A stretch of DNA of 64,000 nt, taken from contig NZ_JAELXT010000008.1 of assembly GCF_016427565.1 (NCBI RefSeq), positions 110,741 through 174,740 on the forward strand. Direction: 5' to 3'. Below the pieces are notes generated by a model. The model searched no databases, had not been told where the DNA came from, and saw nothing but the letters and a program-made list of their open reading frames with translations. Shown piece after piece: positions 38,381 to 46,814 of this stretch (positions are counted from its first letter, which is position 1; each line of letters begins with the position of its first letter). This DNA is from Microvirga splendida. Lineage in GTDB: Bacteria > Pseudomonadota > Alphaproteobacteria > Rhizobiales > Beijerinckiaceae. A program made the position numbers and the translations under genes.

Positions 38381-39247
38381 ATGGCGAAGGTTGCATTCCT
38401 CGGACTTGGCGTGATGGGCTACCCCATGGCGCGTCACCTCAAGGAGAAGGGCCATGAGGTGACGGTCTACAACCGCACCTCCGCCAAGGCGGACAAGTGG
38501 GTGTCGGAGAACGGCGGACGCGCCGCCAGGACCCCGCGCGAAGCGGCCGAGGGCCAGGAGATCGTCTTCGCCTGCGTCGGCAACGACGACGACCTGCGCC
38601 AGGTGACGCTCGGGGAGGACGGCGCCTTCCAGGGCATGGGTAAGGGCGCCATCTTCGTCGATCACACCACGGCTTCCGCGGAAGTGGCGCGCGAACTCTA
38701 CGCCGCCGCCCAGGAGAAGGGCTTCGCCTTCATCGACGCCCCGGTGTCGGGCGGCCAGGCGGGTGCCGAGAACGGCGTCCTCACGGTGATGTGCGGCGGC
38801 GATGCCGAGCCTTACGGAAAGGCAGAGCCGGTGATCATGAGCTTCGCCCGCGCCTGCCGCCTGCTCGGCCCCGCCGGCTCCGGCCAGCTCACCAAGATGA
38901 TCAACCAGATCTGCATCGCCGGCCTCGTGCAGGGGCTGGCCGAGGGCATCCATTTCGGCAAGAAAGCCGGCCTCGACATCGAGGCCGTGCTCGAGGTGAT
39001 CTCGAAGGGCGCCGCCGGCTCCTGGCAGATGGAGAACCGCGGCAAGACCATGAACCAGGGCAAGTTCGACTTCGGCTTCGCCGTCGACTGGATGCGCAAG
39101 GACCTGTCCATCGTGCTGGGCGAGGCGCGCAAGAACGGCGCCAGCCTCCCGGTCACGGCCATCGTCGACCAGTTCTACGCGGACGTGCAGAAGATGGGCG
39201 GCAAGCGCTGGGATACGTCGAGCCTGATCGCGCGCCTGGAGAAGTGA
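38381..39247 (+). CDS. beta-hydroxyacid dehydrogenase (3-hydroxyisobutyrate / tartronate semialdehyde reductase type)
   Basis: 288 residues. N-terminal NAD(P) motif VAFLGLGVMGYPMARHL, substrate loop FIDAPVSGGQAGAENG, catalytic Lys in GQLTKMINQI and the C-terminal GAAGSWQMENRGKTM plus KDLSIVLGEAR. These place it in the 3-hydroxyisobutyrate dehydrogenase family, which also holds tartronate semialdehyde reductases. Exact substrate is uncertain. GGAGCGG lies upstream of ATG 38381. A terminator follows. Confidence 0.9.
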   Translation: MAKVAFLGLGVMGYPMARHLKEKGHEVTVYNRTSAKADKWVSENGGRAARTPREAAEGQEIVFACVGNDDDLRQVTLGEDGAFQGMGKGAIFVDHTTASAEVARELYAAAQEKGFAFIDAPVSGGQAGAENGVLTVMCGGDAEPYGKAEPVIMSFARACRLLGPAGSGQLTKMINQICIAGLVQGLAEGIHFGKKAGLDIEAVLEVISKGAAGSWQMENRGKTMNQGKFDFGFAVDWMRKDLSIVLGEARKNGASLPVTAIVDQFYADVQKMGGKRWDTSSLIARLEK

Positions 39248-39273
39248 GGCGCGGCCCACCATTCCAAATGAAG

Positions 39274-39304
39274 AAGCCGGAGCGCTAAGGCTCCGGCTTT
39301 TTTT
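39274..39304. terminator. rho-independent terminator
   Basis: AAGCCGGAG-cgctaagg-CTCCGGCTT followed by a T-tract, between two convergent genes. Confidence 0.87.
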
Positions 39305-39315
39305 GTTTTGAGGCG

Positions 39316-41691
39316 TCAGCGCTCCTGCGGACAGGGGCGTCCGGGCTGGCAGCGCTGGGCGCGGCCTTCTCCGCCCTGGCGCCTCGGGCCGTCGAAGGAA
39401 GGCCGGTCGCGGGATGGCCTGTCCATGTCACGCCCCGGGCGGGGCTGGTCGAAGCCTCTCGGCTGTTCGCGGAAAGCCCGCTCCACCCGCGCGGGAGCTT
39501 CCATGCGGGGCTCTGGCCGCTCCATCCGACGGGGCGCGGGGCGCTCCTCGAAGAGCTGGCGGGCGCGCCTCTCGGGCCGGTCGATCTCCCTGGGCGCAAC
39601 ATCGCGGAAGGGACGCTCCGGGCGCAGCTCATCGCGAGCAGCAGGCCGCATCGCACGGGCAGGCCTCTCCTCCCGGTCCGGCCTCTCCACGGATGCGGGC
39701 CGCTCAGGACGCCGGTGGGGCGCCTCATCGCTGTCACGACCGGGCCGGCGTTCCTCGATCCGGGGCAGCCCGATCACAGGGTCGAGTCTCCGGTCGGGCC
39801 TGATGCGCGGTTCGCGGCGTTCCGGCTCCCGGGCCGCTCTGTCCCGATCCGGACGCTCGCGCTCGATCTCGATCCGCGGCCGGTCGAGCCTCGGCTGACG
39901 GGGCAGAATCTCATCCCCATCGAGGCGCCGGTCTCGCGGACGTGCGGCATCCCGAACGGGAGCGTCGGGCCGGATATCGCGCTGGCCGCGATCCCGACCG
40001 GGGCGCTCCCTCGGCTCCACGATCTCGGGCCGAACGGGACGGGGACGCCCCTCCTGCTCGCCGATCAGCGGAATCCTTCGCGAGGGAATGCGGTCCGGCC
40101 GCATGCGCGGGCGCTCGCCGGAACGGACGTCCCTCTCCTCGCGGGGCGCCCGCGGATTGACGGCCACCGGAATCGGCTCGAGGGGCGCAGCCAGCCCTGG
40201 CTGGCGCGGCACGCGGAGCCGCTCGTCGCGCGGGTAGCGGCGCGGACCGGGGAGAGGCTCGTCCCTGCGGTCGAATACATAGGGAGCCCGCACGGGGATG
40301 GCGACCGGGCCTCTCGGCGTCCTGGGTGCGATCGGCTGGTAGAAGTAGCGCGGCGGGCGCGCCCGATACGGCACCGGAATCGGATACGGGATCGGCAGCA
40401 CACCGGCCATGATGGGCGGCGGCGGCGGCTCGCGGATGATGGTGATGAAGTCCTCGTCGTCCTCGTCCCAGCGCGGCAGGAGATAGACCGGCACGCGCGG
40501 CGGCGGCACCTCGCGAATGATCGTCACAACCTCTACGATCTCGATCCGCTCGACCTCCGGCAGCGGCGGCGGGAGATCCTCATAGACCACCTCCTCGAAG
40601 AAAGCCGGCGGGGCATAGGGCGCGGACAGGCGCGCGAGCCTGCGCCGGCAATCGGCCGCATGCGGCCCCTTCGGGTAGGCGCGCAGATAGGTCCAGTAGG
40701 CCTCGCGCGTGTTGCGCGCGACGGTGCGGCGCCAGACGACCGCTTCGCGGCGGGCGGCGAGCAGCGCAGTCACGCGGCGGGCAAGGCGATGGTCGGGATA
40801 GCGGCGCAAGAACTCCTGATAGGCCGGAATCGTGTCGCGCTCGACCGCGATGGCATAGGCCTCCTCGGCCGGGACTTCCTCTATCCGGCGCACCTCGCGA
40901 ACGAGGGGCGCTGCGGCCGCCTCGACCTGCTCGAAATAGACGAAGGAGGCATCGCGGAGATTGGCCGAATGCCACGGGATCTGCAGGCCGTTCGTGGCTT
41001 CGTGGGTGCGCAGGCGCGTGCGGGCGAAAACCTCGTCGAGGGGCAGGCCCGGCTGACGGATCATTTCCGCAAGCGCCGTGGCATAGGCGCCGTAGGGGCC
41101 CTGGCCATCACCGGCGACGATATTGGGCGCCGAGGAGAAGGCCATCAGGAAGCCAGAGGGCGGCTCGACGAGAGCCAGCCCCTTGGCGAGCGGCTCGCCC
41201 GTGGAGGAGAGCGGGTAATCCCGCGCCATGTCGGCCACGACCACCCTCACCTTGGCCGGGCTCTGCTCAAGGGCCCGGACGAGATCGGAGAGACGGAAGC
41301 CTTCGATGGGAATGTCCGCGTCGCGCTGAATGCGGGCGTCGACGGGCAGCAGGTAGTTGTCGCCTTCGAGCTGGACGCCATGCCCGGCGACATAGACCAT
41401 CACCGTGGAGCCGGGCTCCAGATTCTCGGCCTTGTCGAGGAAGTCCCGGACGAGGCTGCGCAGGTCGCTGGCGTTGAGATCGCGGCCCTGGACGACCTCG
41501 AACCCGGCGCTGGTCAGGGTCTGGGCGATGAGGCCCGCATCGTTCGCGGCGGTCGGAAGCTGGCGCCCCTCATAGGCGCCCTGCCCGAGCACAAGGGCGA
41601 GGCGGTCCTGGGCAAGGGCGGCCGAGGCCTGACCAAGAGCAGCCGTCAGGGTCAAGGCAGCAAAAACGATAGCACGTTTCAGGGAAAGCAC
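39316..41691 (-). CDS. caspase-fold (peptidase C14) protein lacking the catalytic cysteine, with Arg/Pro-rich tail
   Basis: 791 residues from GTG 41691. A signal peptide (AIVFAALTLTAALGQASAAL, cleavage near ALAQ) precedes a caspase-like domain at about residues 29-250: LALVLGQGAYEGRQLPTAAND, MVYVAGHGVQLEGDNYLLPVD with the His at 104, and VVVADMARDYPL. In active bacterial metacaspase-like proteins this last strand reads like VVLDACRDNPF; here the Cys position is Ala156. The domain is therefore probably catalytically dead. A middle region (about 255-385) is helical and repeats Ala/Tyr pairs. From ~390 on the chain is Arg/Pro-rich and disordered (GPRRYPRDERLRVPRQPG), nearly 400 residues. Likely periplasmic; function unknown. 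Confidence 0.83.
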   Translation of the reverse strand: MLSLKRAIVFAALTLTAALGQASAALAQDRLALVLGQGAYEGRQLPTAANDAGLIAQTLTSAGFEVVQGRDLNASDLRSLVRDFLDKAENLEPGSTVMVYVAGHGVQLEGDNYLLPVDARIQRDADIPIEGFRLSDLVRALEQSPAKVRVVVADMARDYPLSSTGEPLAKGLALVEPPSGFLMAFSSAPNIVAGDGQGPYGAYATALAEMIRQPGLPLDEVFARTRLRTHEATNGLQIPWHSANLRDASFVYFEQVEAAAAPLVREVRRIEEVPAEEAYAIAVERDTIPAYQEFLRRYPDHRLARRVTALLAARREAVVWRRTVARNTREAYWTYLRAYPKGPHAADCRRRLARLSAPYAPPAFFEEVVYEDLPPPLPEVERIEIVEVVTIIREVPPPRVPVYLLPRWDEDDEDFITIIREPPPPPIMAGVLPIPYPIPVPYRARPPRYFYQPIAPRTPRGPVAIPVRAPYVFDRRDEPLPGPRRYPRDERLRVPRQPGLAAPLEPIPVAVNPRAPREERDVRSGERPRMRPDRIPSRRIPLIGEQEGRPRPVRPEIVEPRERPGRDRGQRDIRPDAPVRDAARPRDRRLDGDEILPRQPRLDRPRIEIERERPDRDRAAREPERREPRIRPDRRLDPVIGLPRIEERRPGRDSDEAPHRRPERPASVERPDREERPARAMRPAARDELRPERPFRDVAPREIDRPERRARQLFEERPAPRRMERPEPRMEAPARVERAFREQPRGFDQPRPGRDMDRPSRDRPSFDGPRRQGGEGRAQRCQPGRPCPQER

Positions 41692-41800
41692 GGTTCACGC
41701 CCCTCTTCGACCCGCTTCTGCGGGATGATGCTGCCAGAAAAGGCCAAGTCAGTTGAATGGGCCGTGAACAAACGGGGACAATCGCCGCAGAAGCGGGTCG

Positions 41801-42007
41801 TCACCGCCGGGTCATGGTGAGGTAGACCACGAAGGCACCGATGGCGAGCGCAAGGCCCATGATCGCCATCTGCCGGGTCTCGCCCGTCAGCGCCGCGTCC
41901 CGGTACATCTGCGACATCCGTTCGGCGCGTTCGGGGTCGCGGGACATGAACATGCCGATCACGATGCTCAAGGTGGCGAGACCGAGGATCCAGTAGGTGG
42001 GGCGCAT
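41801..42007 (-). CDS. small two-helix membrane protein of unknown function
   Basis: 68 residues from ATG 42007, with GAGGAAGAG upstream. Two hydrophobic segments (YWILGLATLSIVIGMFM and MAIMGLALAIGAFVVYLTM) flank a charged loop (SRDPERAERMSQMYRD), so both ends probably face the same side. It follows the enoyl-CoA hydratase region divergently located and precedes the caspase-like gene on the same strand after 109 bp. I recognise no named family. Confidence 0.72.
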   Translation of the reverse strand: MRPTYWILGLATLSIVIGMFMSRDPERAERMSQMYRDAALTGETRQMAIMGLALAIGAFVVYLTMTRR

Positions 42008-42020
42008 GGCTCTCTTCCTC

Positions 42021-42812
42021 TCACCGTCCCTGGAACCGAGGAGGACGCTTCTCGCGGAAGGCCGCGACGCCCTCCATGAAGTCGTCGCTCGATCCCGCTT
42101 CGCTCTGCAGCTTCGCCTCCAGCTTGAGCTGGGCCTCCAGGTCGTTCGACAGGCTCTGCGCCACCGCCTGCTTGGTCAGGCGATACGACAGCCCCGGCCC
42201 GGCCGCGAGCTTGGCCGCGAAGGCCGCCACGTCGACCGCGAAGGAGGCATCGTCGAACACCTTGTAGACGAGGCCCATGCGTTGCGCCTCCTCGGCCGGA
42301 ACGGCCTCGGCGCTGAGCATGAGGGCGAGCGCCATCTTCGGGCCGATCAGGCGCGGCAGGATCCAGGTTCCGCCGGCATCGGGGATCAGGCCGATCTTGG
42401 AAAACGCCTCCTGCAGATAGGCGGAACGGGCCGCCACGACGATGTCGCAGGCCAGCGCGATGTTCATGGAGGCCCCGACGGCCGGTCCGTTGAGAGCCGC
42501 GATGGTCGGCTTCGAATAGCCGGAGAGCCTGAGGATCAGGGGATTGTAGTCGCGCTCCAGGGCAGGCCCTAGGTCGAGCCGCCCCTGCTCGTCGCGCTTC
42601 AGGTCGACCGTCAGGTCCTGGCCCGAGGAGAAGGCACGCCCCTCCCCGGTCAGCACCAGCACGCGCACATTGTCGTCCCGCTCGCACTGATCGAGCGCCT
42701 CGCGCAGCTCGGCATGCATGGTGGCGTTGAAGGCGTTCATCTTGTCGGGCCGCGCGAGGGTGATCGTCGCGACCGGTCCGTCGACGGTGCAGCGCAGGGT
42801 CGTCGGGCTCAT
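42021..42812 (-). CDS. enoyl-CoA hydratase/isomerase family protein
   Basis: 263 residues from ATG 42812, preceded by AAGGAGC. Crotonase fold with VLTGEGRAFSSGQDL (oxyanion hole) and ALACDIVVAARSAYLQEAFSKIGLIPDAGGTW, the latter ending in the catalytic-side Asp-Ala-Gly-Gly. The GLIPDAGGTWILPRLIG version resembles PaaG-type isomerases of phenylacetate degradation, but no other paa genes are near. It hydrates or isomerises an acyl-CoA; substrate is uncertain. The frame runs further upstream only as a shadow of the glycosylase gene. Confidence 0.9.
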   Translation of the reverse strand: MSPTTLRCTVDGPVATITLARPDKMNAFNATMHAELREALDQCERDDNVRVLVLTGEGRAFSSGQDLTVDLKRDEQGRLDLGPALERDYNPLILRLSGYSKPTIAALNGPAVGASMNIALACDIVVAARSAYLQEAFSKIGLIPDAGGTWILPRLIGPKMALALMLSAEAVPAEEAQRMGLVYKVFDDASFAVDVAAFAAKLAAGPGLSYRLTKQAVAQSLSNDLEAQLKLEAKLQSEAGSSDDFMEGVAAFREKRPPRFQGR

Positions 42813-42816
42813 GCTG

Positions 42817-43461
42817 TCAAAGCTCCTTATCGTCGAACCTGAACATAGTACGGATCTCCGAGCGGAGAACCGGCAAAAGCTCCGCTTCGAACCAGGAATT
42901 AGTCTTAAGCCAGCCGTTGTTGCGCCAGGAAGGGTGCGGCAGCGGCAAAATGCGGGGCTTTTGCGGATTCTCAAGGATCTCGCGCCAGCGCCTCACCGTC
43001 TCGGTGAGCCCGTCCTTGAAGTTGTCGCCGAGGTGCCACGCCTGCGAGTACTGGCCGATCAGCAGGACGAGATCGAGGTCCGGCATCGCCGAAAAGAGCG
43101 GCCGGCGCCAGGCCTCGGCGCATTCCCGGCGCGGCCCGAGATCGCCGCCCTTCGCATCCTGGCCGGGAAAGCAGGAGCCCATCGGCACGATGGCGACCTT
43201 CGCGGGATCGTAGAAAACCGCCTCGTCCATGCCGAGCCACGAGCGCAGCCGCGAGCCCGAGCGGTCTGCGAACGGAATGCCGCTGGCATGGGCCCGCGTG
43301 CCGGGCGCCTGGCTGGCGATGCACAGGCGCGCCGTGGCGCTGCCCTGGAGGATCGGGCGCGGCTCGTGCGGCAAGGCTGTGCCGTAACGGGGCGCATCGC
43401 GGCAGATGCGGCAGGCCCGCAACTGCGCGGCGAGATCTTCGAAATTCGTCGAGGGATTCAT
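42817..43461 (-). CDS. uracil-DNA glycosylase family protein
   Basis: 214 residues with a UDG-fold core: ARLCIASQAPGTRAHASGIPF, then YDPAKVAIVPMGSCFPG, LDLVLLIGQYSQAWHLG and the C-terminal ILPLPHPSWRNNGWLK motif. An N-terminal Cys pair (RACRICRDAP) is reminiscent of the iron-sulfur families 4/5, but further Cys ligands are not obvious. It may excise deaminated bases or be a diverged paralogue (DUF-type UDG-like). It ends four bases before the enoyl-CoA hydratase start, so the two are co-transcribed. Confidence 0.85.
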   Translation of the reverse strand: MNPSTNFEDLAAQLRACRICRDAPRYGTALPHEPRPILQGSATARLCIASQAPGTRAHASGIPFADRSGSRLRSWLGMDEAVFYDPAKVAIVPMGSCFPGQDAKGGDLGPRRECAEAWRRPLFSAMPDLDLVLLIGQYSQAWHLGDNFKDGLTETVRRWREILENPQKPRILPLPHPSWRNNGWLKTNSWFEAELLPVLRSEIRTMFRFDDKEL

Positions 43462-43553
43462 CCCCGTCAGATGGGGATCGAGGCCGGCCGTATCGAGACC
43501 ACGGGTTGAGGCGGATCAAGGCATGCGCGTCTGGCGACGCTTACAAGGATGCC

Positions 43554-44135
43554 ATGATCGATGTGCTCACCTTCGTCCCGGCCGTGGCCGCCATCCTGGC
43601 GACGCCGGGTCCGACCAATACGCTGCTCGCAAGCGCGGGCGCGCAGGCGGGCTTTCGCCATTCGCTGCCGCTCGTGCCTGCGGAGCTGTTCGGCTATGCC
43701 CTCGCGATTGCCGGGTGGGGCCTGTTTCTGGAGCCGGCCTCGGCTGCCTTGCCCTGGCTGAAGCCGGCCCTCCGGCTCGCCTGCGCGGCCTATCTGGTGG
43801 CCGTCGCGTGGGGCTTGTGGTCGAGGGCGGGAGAGGCGCTGGGCGGATCCGGCTTCGGCACCCGCCGGGTCTTCACGGCGACATTGCTCAATCCCAAGGC
43901 GCTCCTGTTCGCCGCCGTGATCTTTCCCGAAGCGGCCTTCCGGAGCTCAGCCGCTTTCCTGCAGGCGATGGCGATCTTCACGGCCGTGATCGTGCCGATT
44001 GCGGTGGCGTGGATCGGCTTCGGGTCGGCGCTGTCGCGACCGGATTTCCTCATCCGGCCGCAAACCCTTCAACGGGGTGCAGCCCTTGTCCTGCTCACCT
44101 TCTCGGCCTCGCTCGGAGCAGCCGCGCTCGGCTGA
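43554..44135 (+). CDS. LysE-family exporter
   Basis: 193 residues from ATG 43554, with AAGGA five bases upstream. Six hydrophobic segments cover most of the chain. The LysE/RhtB pattern ILATPGPTNTLLASAGAQAGF follows the first helix, with TATLLNPKALLFAAVIFPE in the middle. Such proteins export amino acids or small metabolites; the substrate is unknown. It converges with the thermonuclease gene, with two bases between the stops. Confidence 0.87.
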   Translation: MIDVLTFVPAVAAILATPGPTNTLLASAGAQAGFRHSLPLVPAELFGYALAIAGWGLFLEPASAALPWLKPALRLACAAYLVAVAWGLWSRAGEALGGSGFGTRRVFTATLLNPKALLFAAVIFPEAAFRSSAAFLQAMAIFTAVIVPIAVAWIGFGSALSRPDFLIRPQTLQRGAALVLLTFSASLGAAALG

Positions 44136-44137
44136 CG

Positions 44138-44647
44138 TCACCGGCCCTGGGCGTTTCTCCGCCAGTCCTGCGGCCGCTCGAACTCGCCCTCCCAGAGCCC
44201 CGCTCCCCGCTCCTGTGCGCGCGCCTCCTCGGCATCGTAATCGCGCCCGTAGGAGACGGCCCAGCCGCTCTCCACCATTCGGGTGCCGATGTCGTTCCCG
44301 TCGACGGTGCAGCGGGCGAGAATTCGCCGGTAACGGTCGCGGCCGGCGGCGCGGCAGCGCACCGTCTTAGCCGACACGATCTCGATCAGCGCCCGCCGGG
44401 CAGTCTCGCCGCAGGCATAGGAGCGGCCGGAGCGGGAGCATCGCTGCTCCATCTCGGGCGCGTCGATGCCTTTGAGGCGAATGCGGGCGTCGCCGATGCG
44501 AATCGTATCGCCGTCGGTGACCTGCGCCCGGCCTTCGAGTGTGCGATCATTGGGCTTGAGCACGAGCCCGGCCCCGCCGGCGAGCGCCAACGCGATGGCC
44601 AGGGAGGTGATGCCGCTCGGCCCGGAGCGGCGACGGGACCGTCTCAC
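44138..44647 (-). CDS. thermonuclease (SNase) family protein
   Basis: 169 residues from GTG 44647, which overlaps the cobT stop (GTGA). A basic N-terminus (RRSRRRSGPSG) and a hydrophobic stretch (ITSLAIALALAGGAGLVL) act as signal or anchor. The SNase core follows: VTDGDTIRIGDARIRLKGIDAPE (metal-binding Asp and catalytic Arg), CGETARRAL, RDRYRRILARC and MVESGWAVSY. Four cysteines suggest disulfides outside the cytoplasm. The overlap with a cobalamin gene is probably accidental co-transcription. Confidence 0.88.
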   Translation of the reverse strand: MRRSRRRSGPSGITSLAIALALAGGAGLVLKPNDRTLEGRAQVTDGDTIRIGDARIRLKGIDAPEMEQRCSRSGRSYACGETARRALIEIVSAKTVRCRAAGRDRYRRILARCTVDGNDIGTRMVESGWAVSYGRDYDAEEARAQERGAGLWEGEFERPQDWRRNAQGR

Positions 44648-45669
44648 GACAGTCGCTCGGACACCCCTGCCTGCCCGAAGGTGGCCATATCGCGATGGAC
44701 CGCAGCCGCGGCCTTCACGAGCCCGATCGCCAGCGCCGCGCCCGATCCCTCGCCGAGCCGCATGCCGAGCGCGAGAAGCGGGATCTTGCCGAGGCGGGCC
44801 AGCACGTCCTGGTGCGCGCCTTCGGCGCTGAGATGGCCGGCGATGCAGTGATCGATGGTCGAGGGATGAATGGCATGGAGGATGGCGGCTGCGGCCGTCG
44901 CCACGTAGCCGTCGAGCACCACCGGGATCCGCTGCAGGCGCGCGGCCAGGATCGCGCCCGCCATGGCGGCGATCTCGCGCCCGCCGATACGGCGCAGCAG
45001 GTCGAGCGGGTCCCGCAAGTTGTCGCCGTGATGGGCGATGGCCGCCTCGACGGCCGCGACCTTGCGCTTCAGACCCTCGTCGTCCACGCCCGTGCCGCGC
45101 CCGACCCAGTGCTCGGCCGGACCGCCGTACAGCGCCGTGTAGATCGCCGCCGCGACCGTGGTGTTGCCGATGCCCATTTCGCCGATGGCAAGGAGGTCCG
45201 TGCCGCCCGCAATCGCCTCCATGCCGAAGGCCATGGTGGCCACGCAGGCCTTCTCGTCCATGGCGTCCCCCTCGGTGATGTCGCCGGTCGGCATGTCGAT
45301 GGCGAGGTCGAACACCTTGAAGCCCAGGCCATAGGCGGCGCAGATCTGGTTGATCGCAGCCCCGCCCGCCGCAAAGTTCTCGAGCATCTGGCGGTTCACG
45401 TCCGACGGGAAGGCCGACACGCCCTTGGCAGTCACGCCGTGGCTTGCCGCAAAGACGCAGACAAGCGGACGGTCGACGCTGGGCGTCGGCTTGGCCTGCC
45501 AGGCGGCGAGCCACTCGGCGACCCATTCCAGGCGCCCGAGGCTGCCGGCCGGCTTGGTCAGTTGCCGGTCGCGCATCCGCACAGCCTCGACGGCGACCTC
45601 GTCCGGACCCGGCATGGTCGTGATCAGGCGGCGGATATCGTCGAAAGGTGAGGACACGGCATCAGACAT
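44644..45669 (-). CDS. cobT: nicotinate-nucleotide--dimethylbenzimidazole phosphoribosyltransferase
   Basis: About 341 residues from ATG 45669 (45693 is possible). It activates dimethylbenzimidazole to alpha-ribazole phosphate, the lower ligand of cobalamin. Recognisable segments are RQLTKPAGSLGRLEWVAEWLA, VFAASHGVTAKGVSAFP, ITEGDAMDEKACVATM, EMGIGNTTVAAAI and LALGMRLGEGSGAALA with the catalytic Glu. It is divergent from cobS, which uses its product. Confidence 0.95.
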   Translation of the reverse strand: MSDAVSSPFDDIRRLITTMPGPDEVAVEAVRMRDRQLTKPAGSLGRLEWVAEWLAAWQAKPTPSVDRPLVCVFAASHGVTAKGVSAFPSDVNRQMLENFAAGGAAINQICAAYGLGFKVFDLAIDMPTGDITEGDAMDEKACVATMAFGMEAIAGGTDLLAIGEMGIGNTTVAAAIYTALYGGPAEHWVGRGTGVDDEGLKRKVAAVEAAIAHHGDNLRDPLDLLRRIGGREIAAMAGAILAARLQRIPVVLDGYVATAAAAILHAIHPSTIDHCIAGHLSAEGAHQDVLARLGKIPLLALGMRLGEGSGAALAIGLVKAAAAVHRDMATFGQAGVSERLS

Positions 45670-45746
45670 GGAGGGCTCCAGCCCAGGGGGCATTGCAGAA
45701 CGCGAAGAGGCGTGACCTATAACGGCCCATGCACGCGGGGTGAAGC

Positions 45747-46583
45747 ATGTCGGAGCAATTTGAGCAGGGTGAGGCGGCGCCCATGAGCGCGTGGCGGGCG
45801 GCGGCCATCGACCTAGCCCATTGCGTTCGCTTCTATTCCCGGCTTCCGGTGCCAGCCCTGCCGTGGGAGCAGGACGCCCATGCGCCGCCGAGCTTTCCGC
45901 GCCTGCTGCGCATGATTCCCGTCGCGGGCCTCGTGCTGGGCCTTCTTCCGGCAGCCGTGCTGGCCCTTGCCCTGCTCCTCGATCTCGGCCCCTGGCTTGC
46001 CGCGACCCTGTCGGTCGCCGCCATGGTGCTGACCACCGGCGCTCTTCACGAAGACGGCCTGGCCGATACCGCCGACAGCATCGGGGGCACCACCCGCGAG
46101 AAGCGCCTGGAGATCATGCGCGACAGCCGGATCGGCTCCTTCGGCGCCTCGGCCCTGGTCCTCGCGCTCGCGCTGCGGATCGGCGCCCTGGCGGCCCTGG
46201 CCACGCGGATCGACAATGGGGCCGTCGCGGCGGCAATCCTCATCGCCGCCTCCCTGTCCCGCACGGCGGGCCTGATGCCCCTCGTATTCCTGCCCCCGGC
46301 CCGCCTGGACGGCATGTCCCAGGCCGTCGGCCAGCCGGCGCGCAAGACCTTCTGGCGGGCGGGAGGAATCGCCGTCATCCTCACGGTTCTGCTCGGCGTA
46401 TTTGCCGGCCTTCCGGCTGCCGGGATCATCCTGATGCTGGCGCTCTCCGGGCTTGCGGGGCTTGCCGTCACCCGCTTCGCGGCCCGCCATCTCGGCGGGC
46501 AGACGGGTGACATCGCGGGGGCCGCACAGCAGATCGCCGAGATCGCCGCGCTGATCGGCCTCTTGACCGTTCTTCCGGCGTGA
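45747..46583 (+). CDS. cobS: adenosylcobinamide-GDP ribazoletransferase
   Basis: 278 residues and about six transmembrane helices; joins adenosylcobinamide-GDP and alpha-ribazole (phosphate) to complete cobalamin at the inner membrane. [14 protein letters not shown] near the N-terminus and [34 protein letters not shown], here shown in part by its core [12 protein letters not shown], are family signatures. A start at 45783 (MSAWRAAAI) is also plausible. The intergenic region to cobT is only about 75 bp and must hold both promoters; no cobalamin riboswitch fits in it. Confidence 0.94.
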   Translation: MSEQFEQGEAAPMSAWRAAAIDLAHCVRFYSRLPVPALPWEQDAHAPPSFPRLLRMIPVAGLVLGLLPAAVLALALLLDLGPWLAATLSVAAMVLTTGALHEDGLADTADSIGGTTREKRLEIMRDSRIGSFGASALVLALALRIGALAALATRIDNGAVAAAILIAASLSRTAGLMPLVFLPPARLDGMSQAVGQPARKTFWRAGGIAVILTVLLGVFAGLPAAGIILMLALSGLAGLAVTRFAARHLGGQTGDIAGAAQQIAEIAALIGLLTVLPA

Positions 46584-46598
46584 CGACATGAGAAGACC

Positions 46599-46814
46599 AT
46601 GACCCGCGTTTCCAGCCCCTGCATCCGCGTCTGCACCCTCGATGCCGAAACCGGCCTGTGCGAAGGCTGCGGCCGCACGCGGGAGGAGATCACCCGCTGG
46701 TACCGCATCCCGGAAGAGGAGCGCCAGCAGATCATGGCGGAACTGCCGGAGCGGATGCGCCAGGCCTTCTCGCTCGAATCCCCCTTCGCGCCTGAACCGG
46801 GCAAGGCCGATTGA
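46599..46814 (+). CDS. DUF1289 domain protein
   Basis: 71 residues. The four-cysteine DUF1289 motif SPCIRVCTLDAETGLCEGCG is followed by RTREEITRWYRIPEEERQQI, both diagnostic. Probably binds a metal or cluster; function unknown. It starts 15 bases after cobS, and its TGA overlaps the protease start (TGATG), indicating one operon. Confidence 0.92.
   Translation: MTRVSSPCIRVCTLDAETGLCEGCGRTREEITRWYRIPEEERQQIMAELPERMRQAFSLESPFAPEPGKAD

Noticed and set aside
39715..41820. A 701-residue open frame antisense to the caspase-like gene
   Set aside because: It has no motif and mirrors the Arg/Pro-rich coding strand; the minus-strand gene has a signal peptide and a caspase fold.
45670..45746. A cobalamin riboswitch between cobT and cobS
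   Set aside because: The gap is under 80 bp and shows no B12-box-like segment, too short for the riboswitch.
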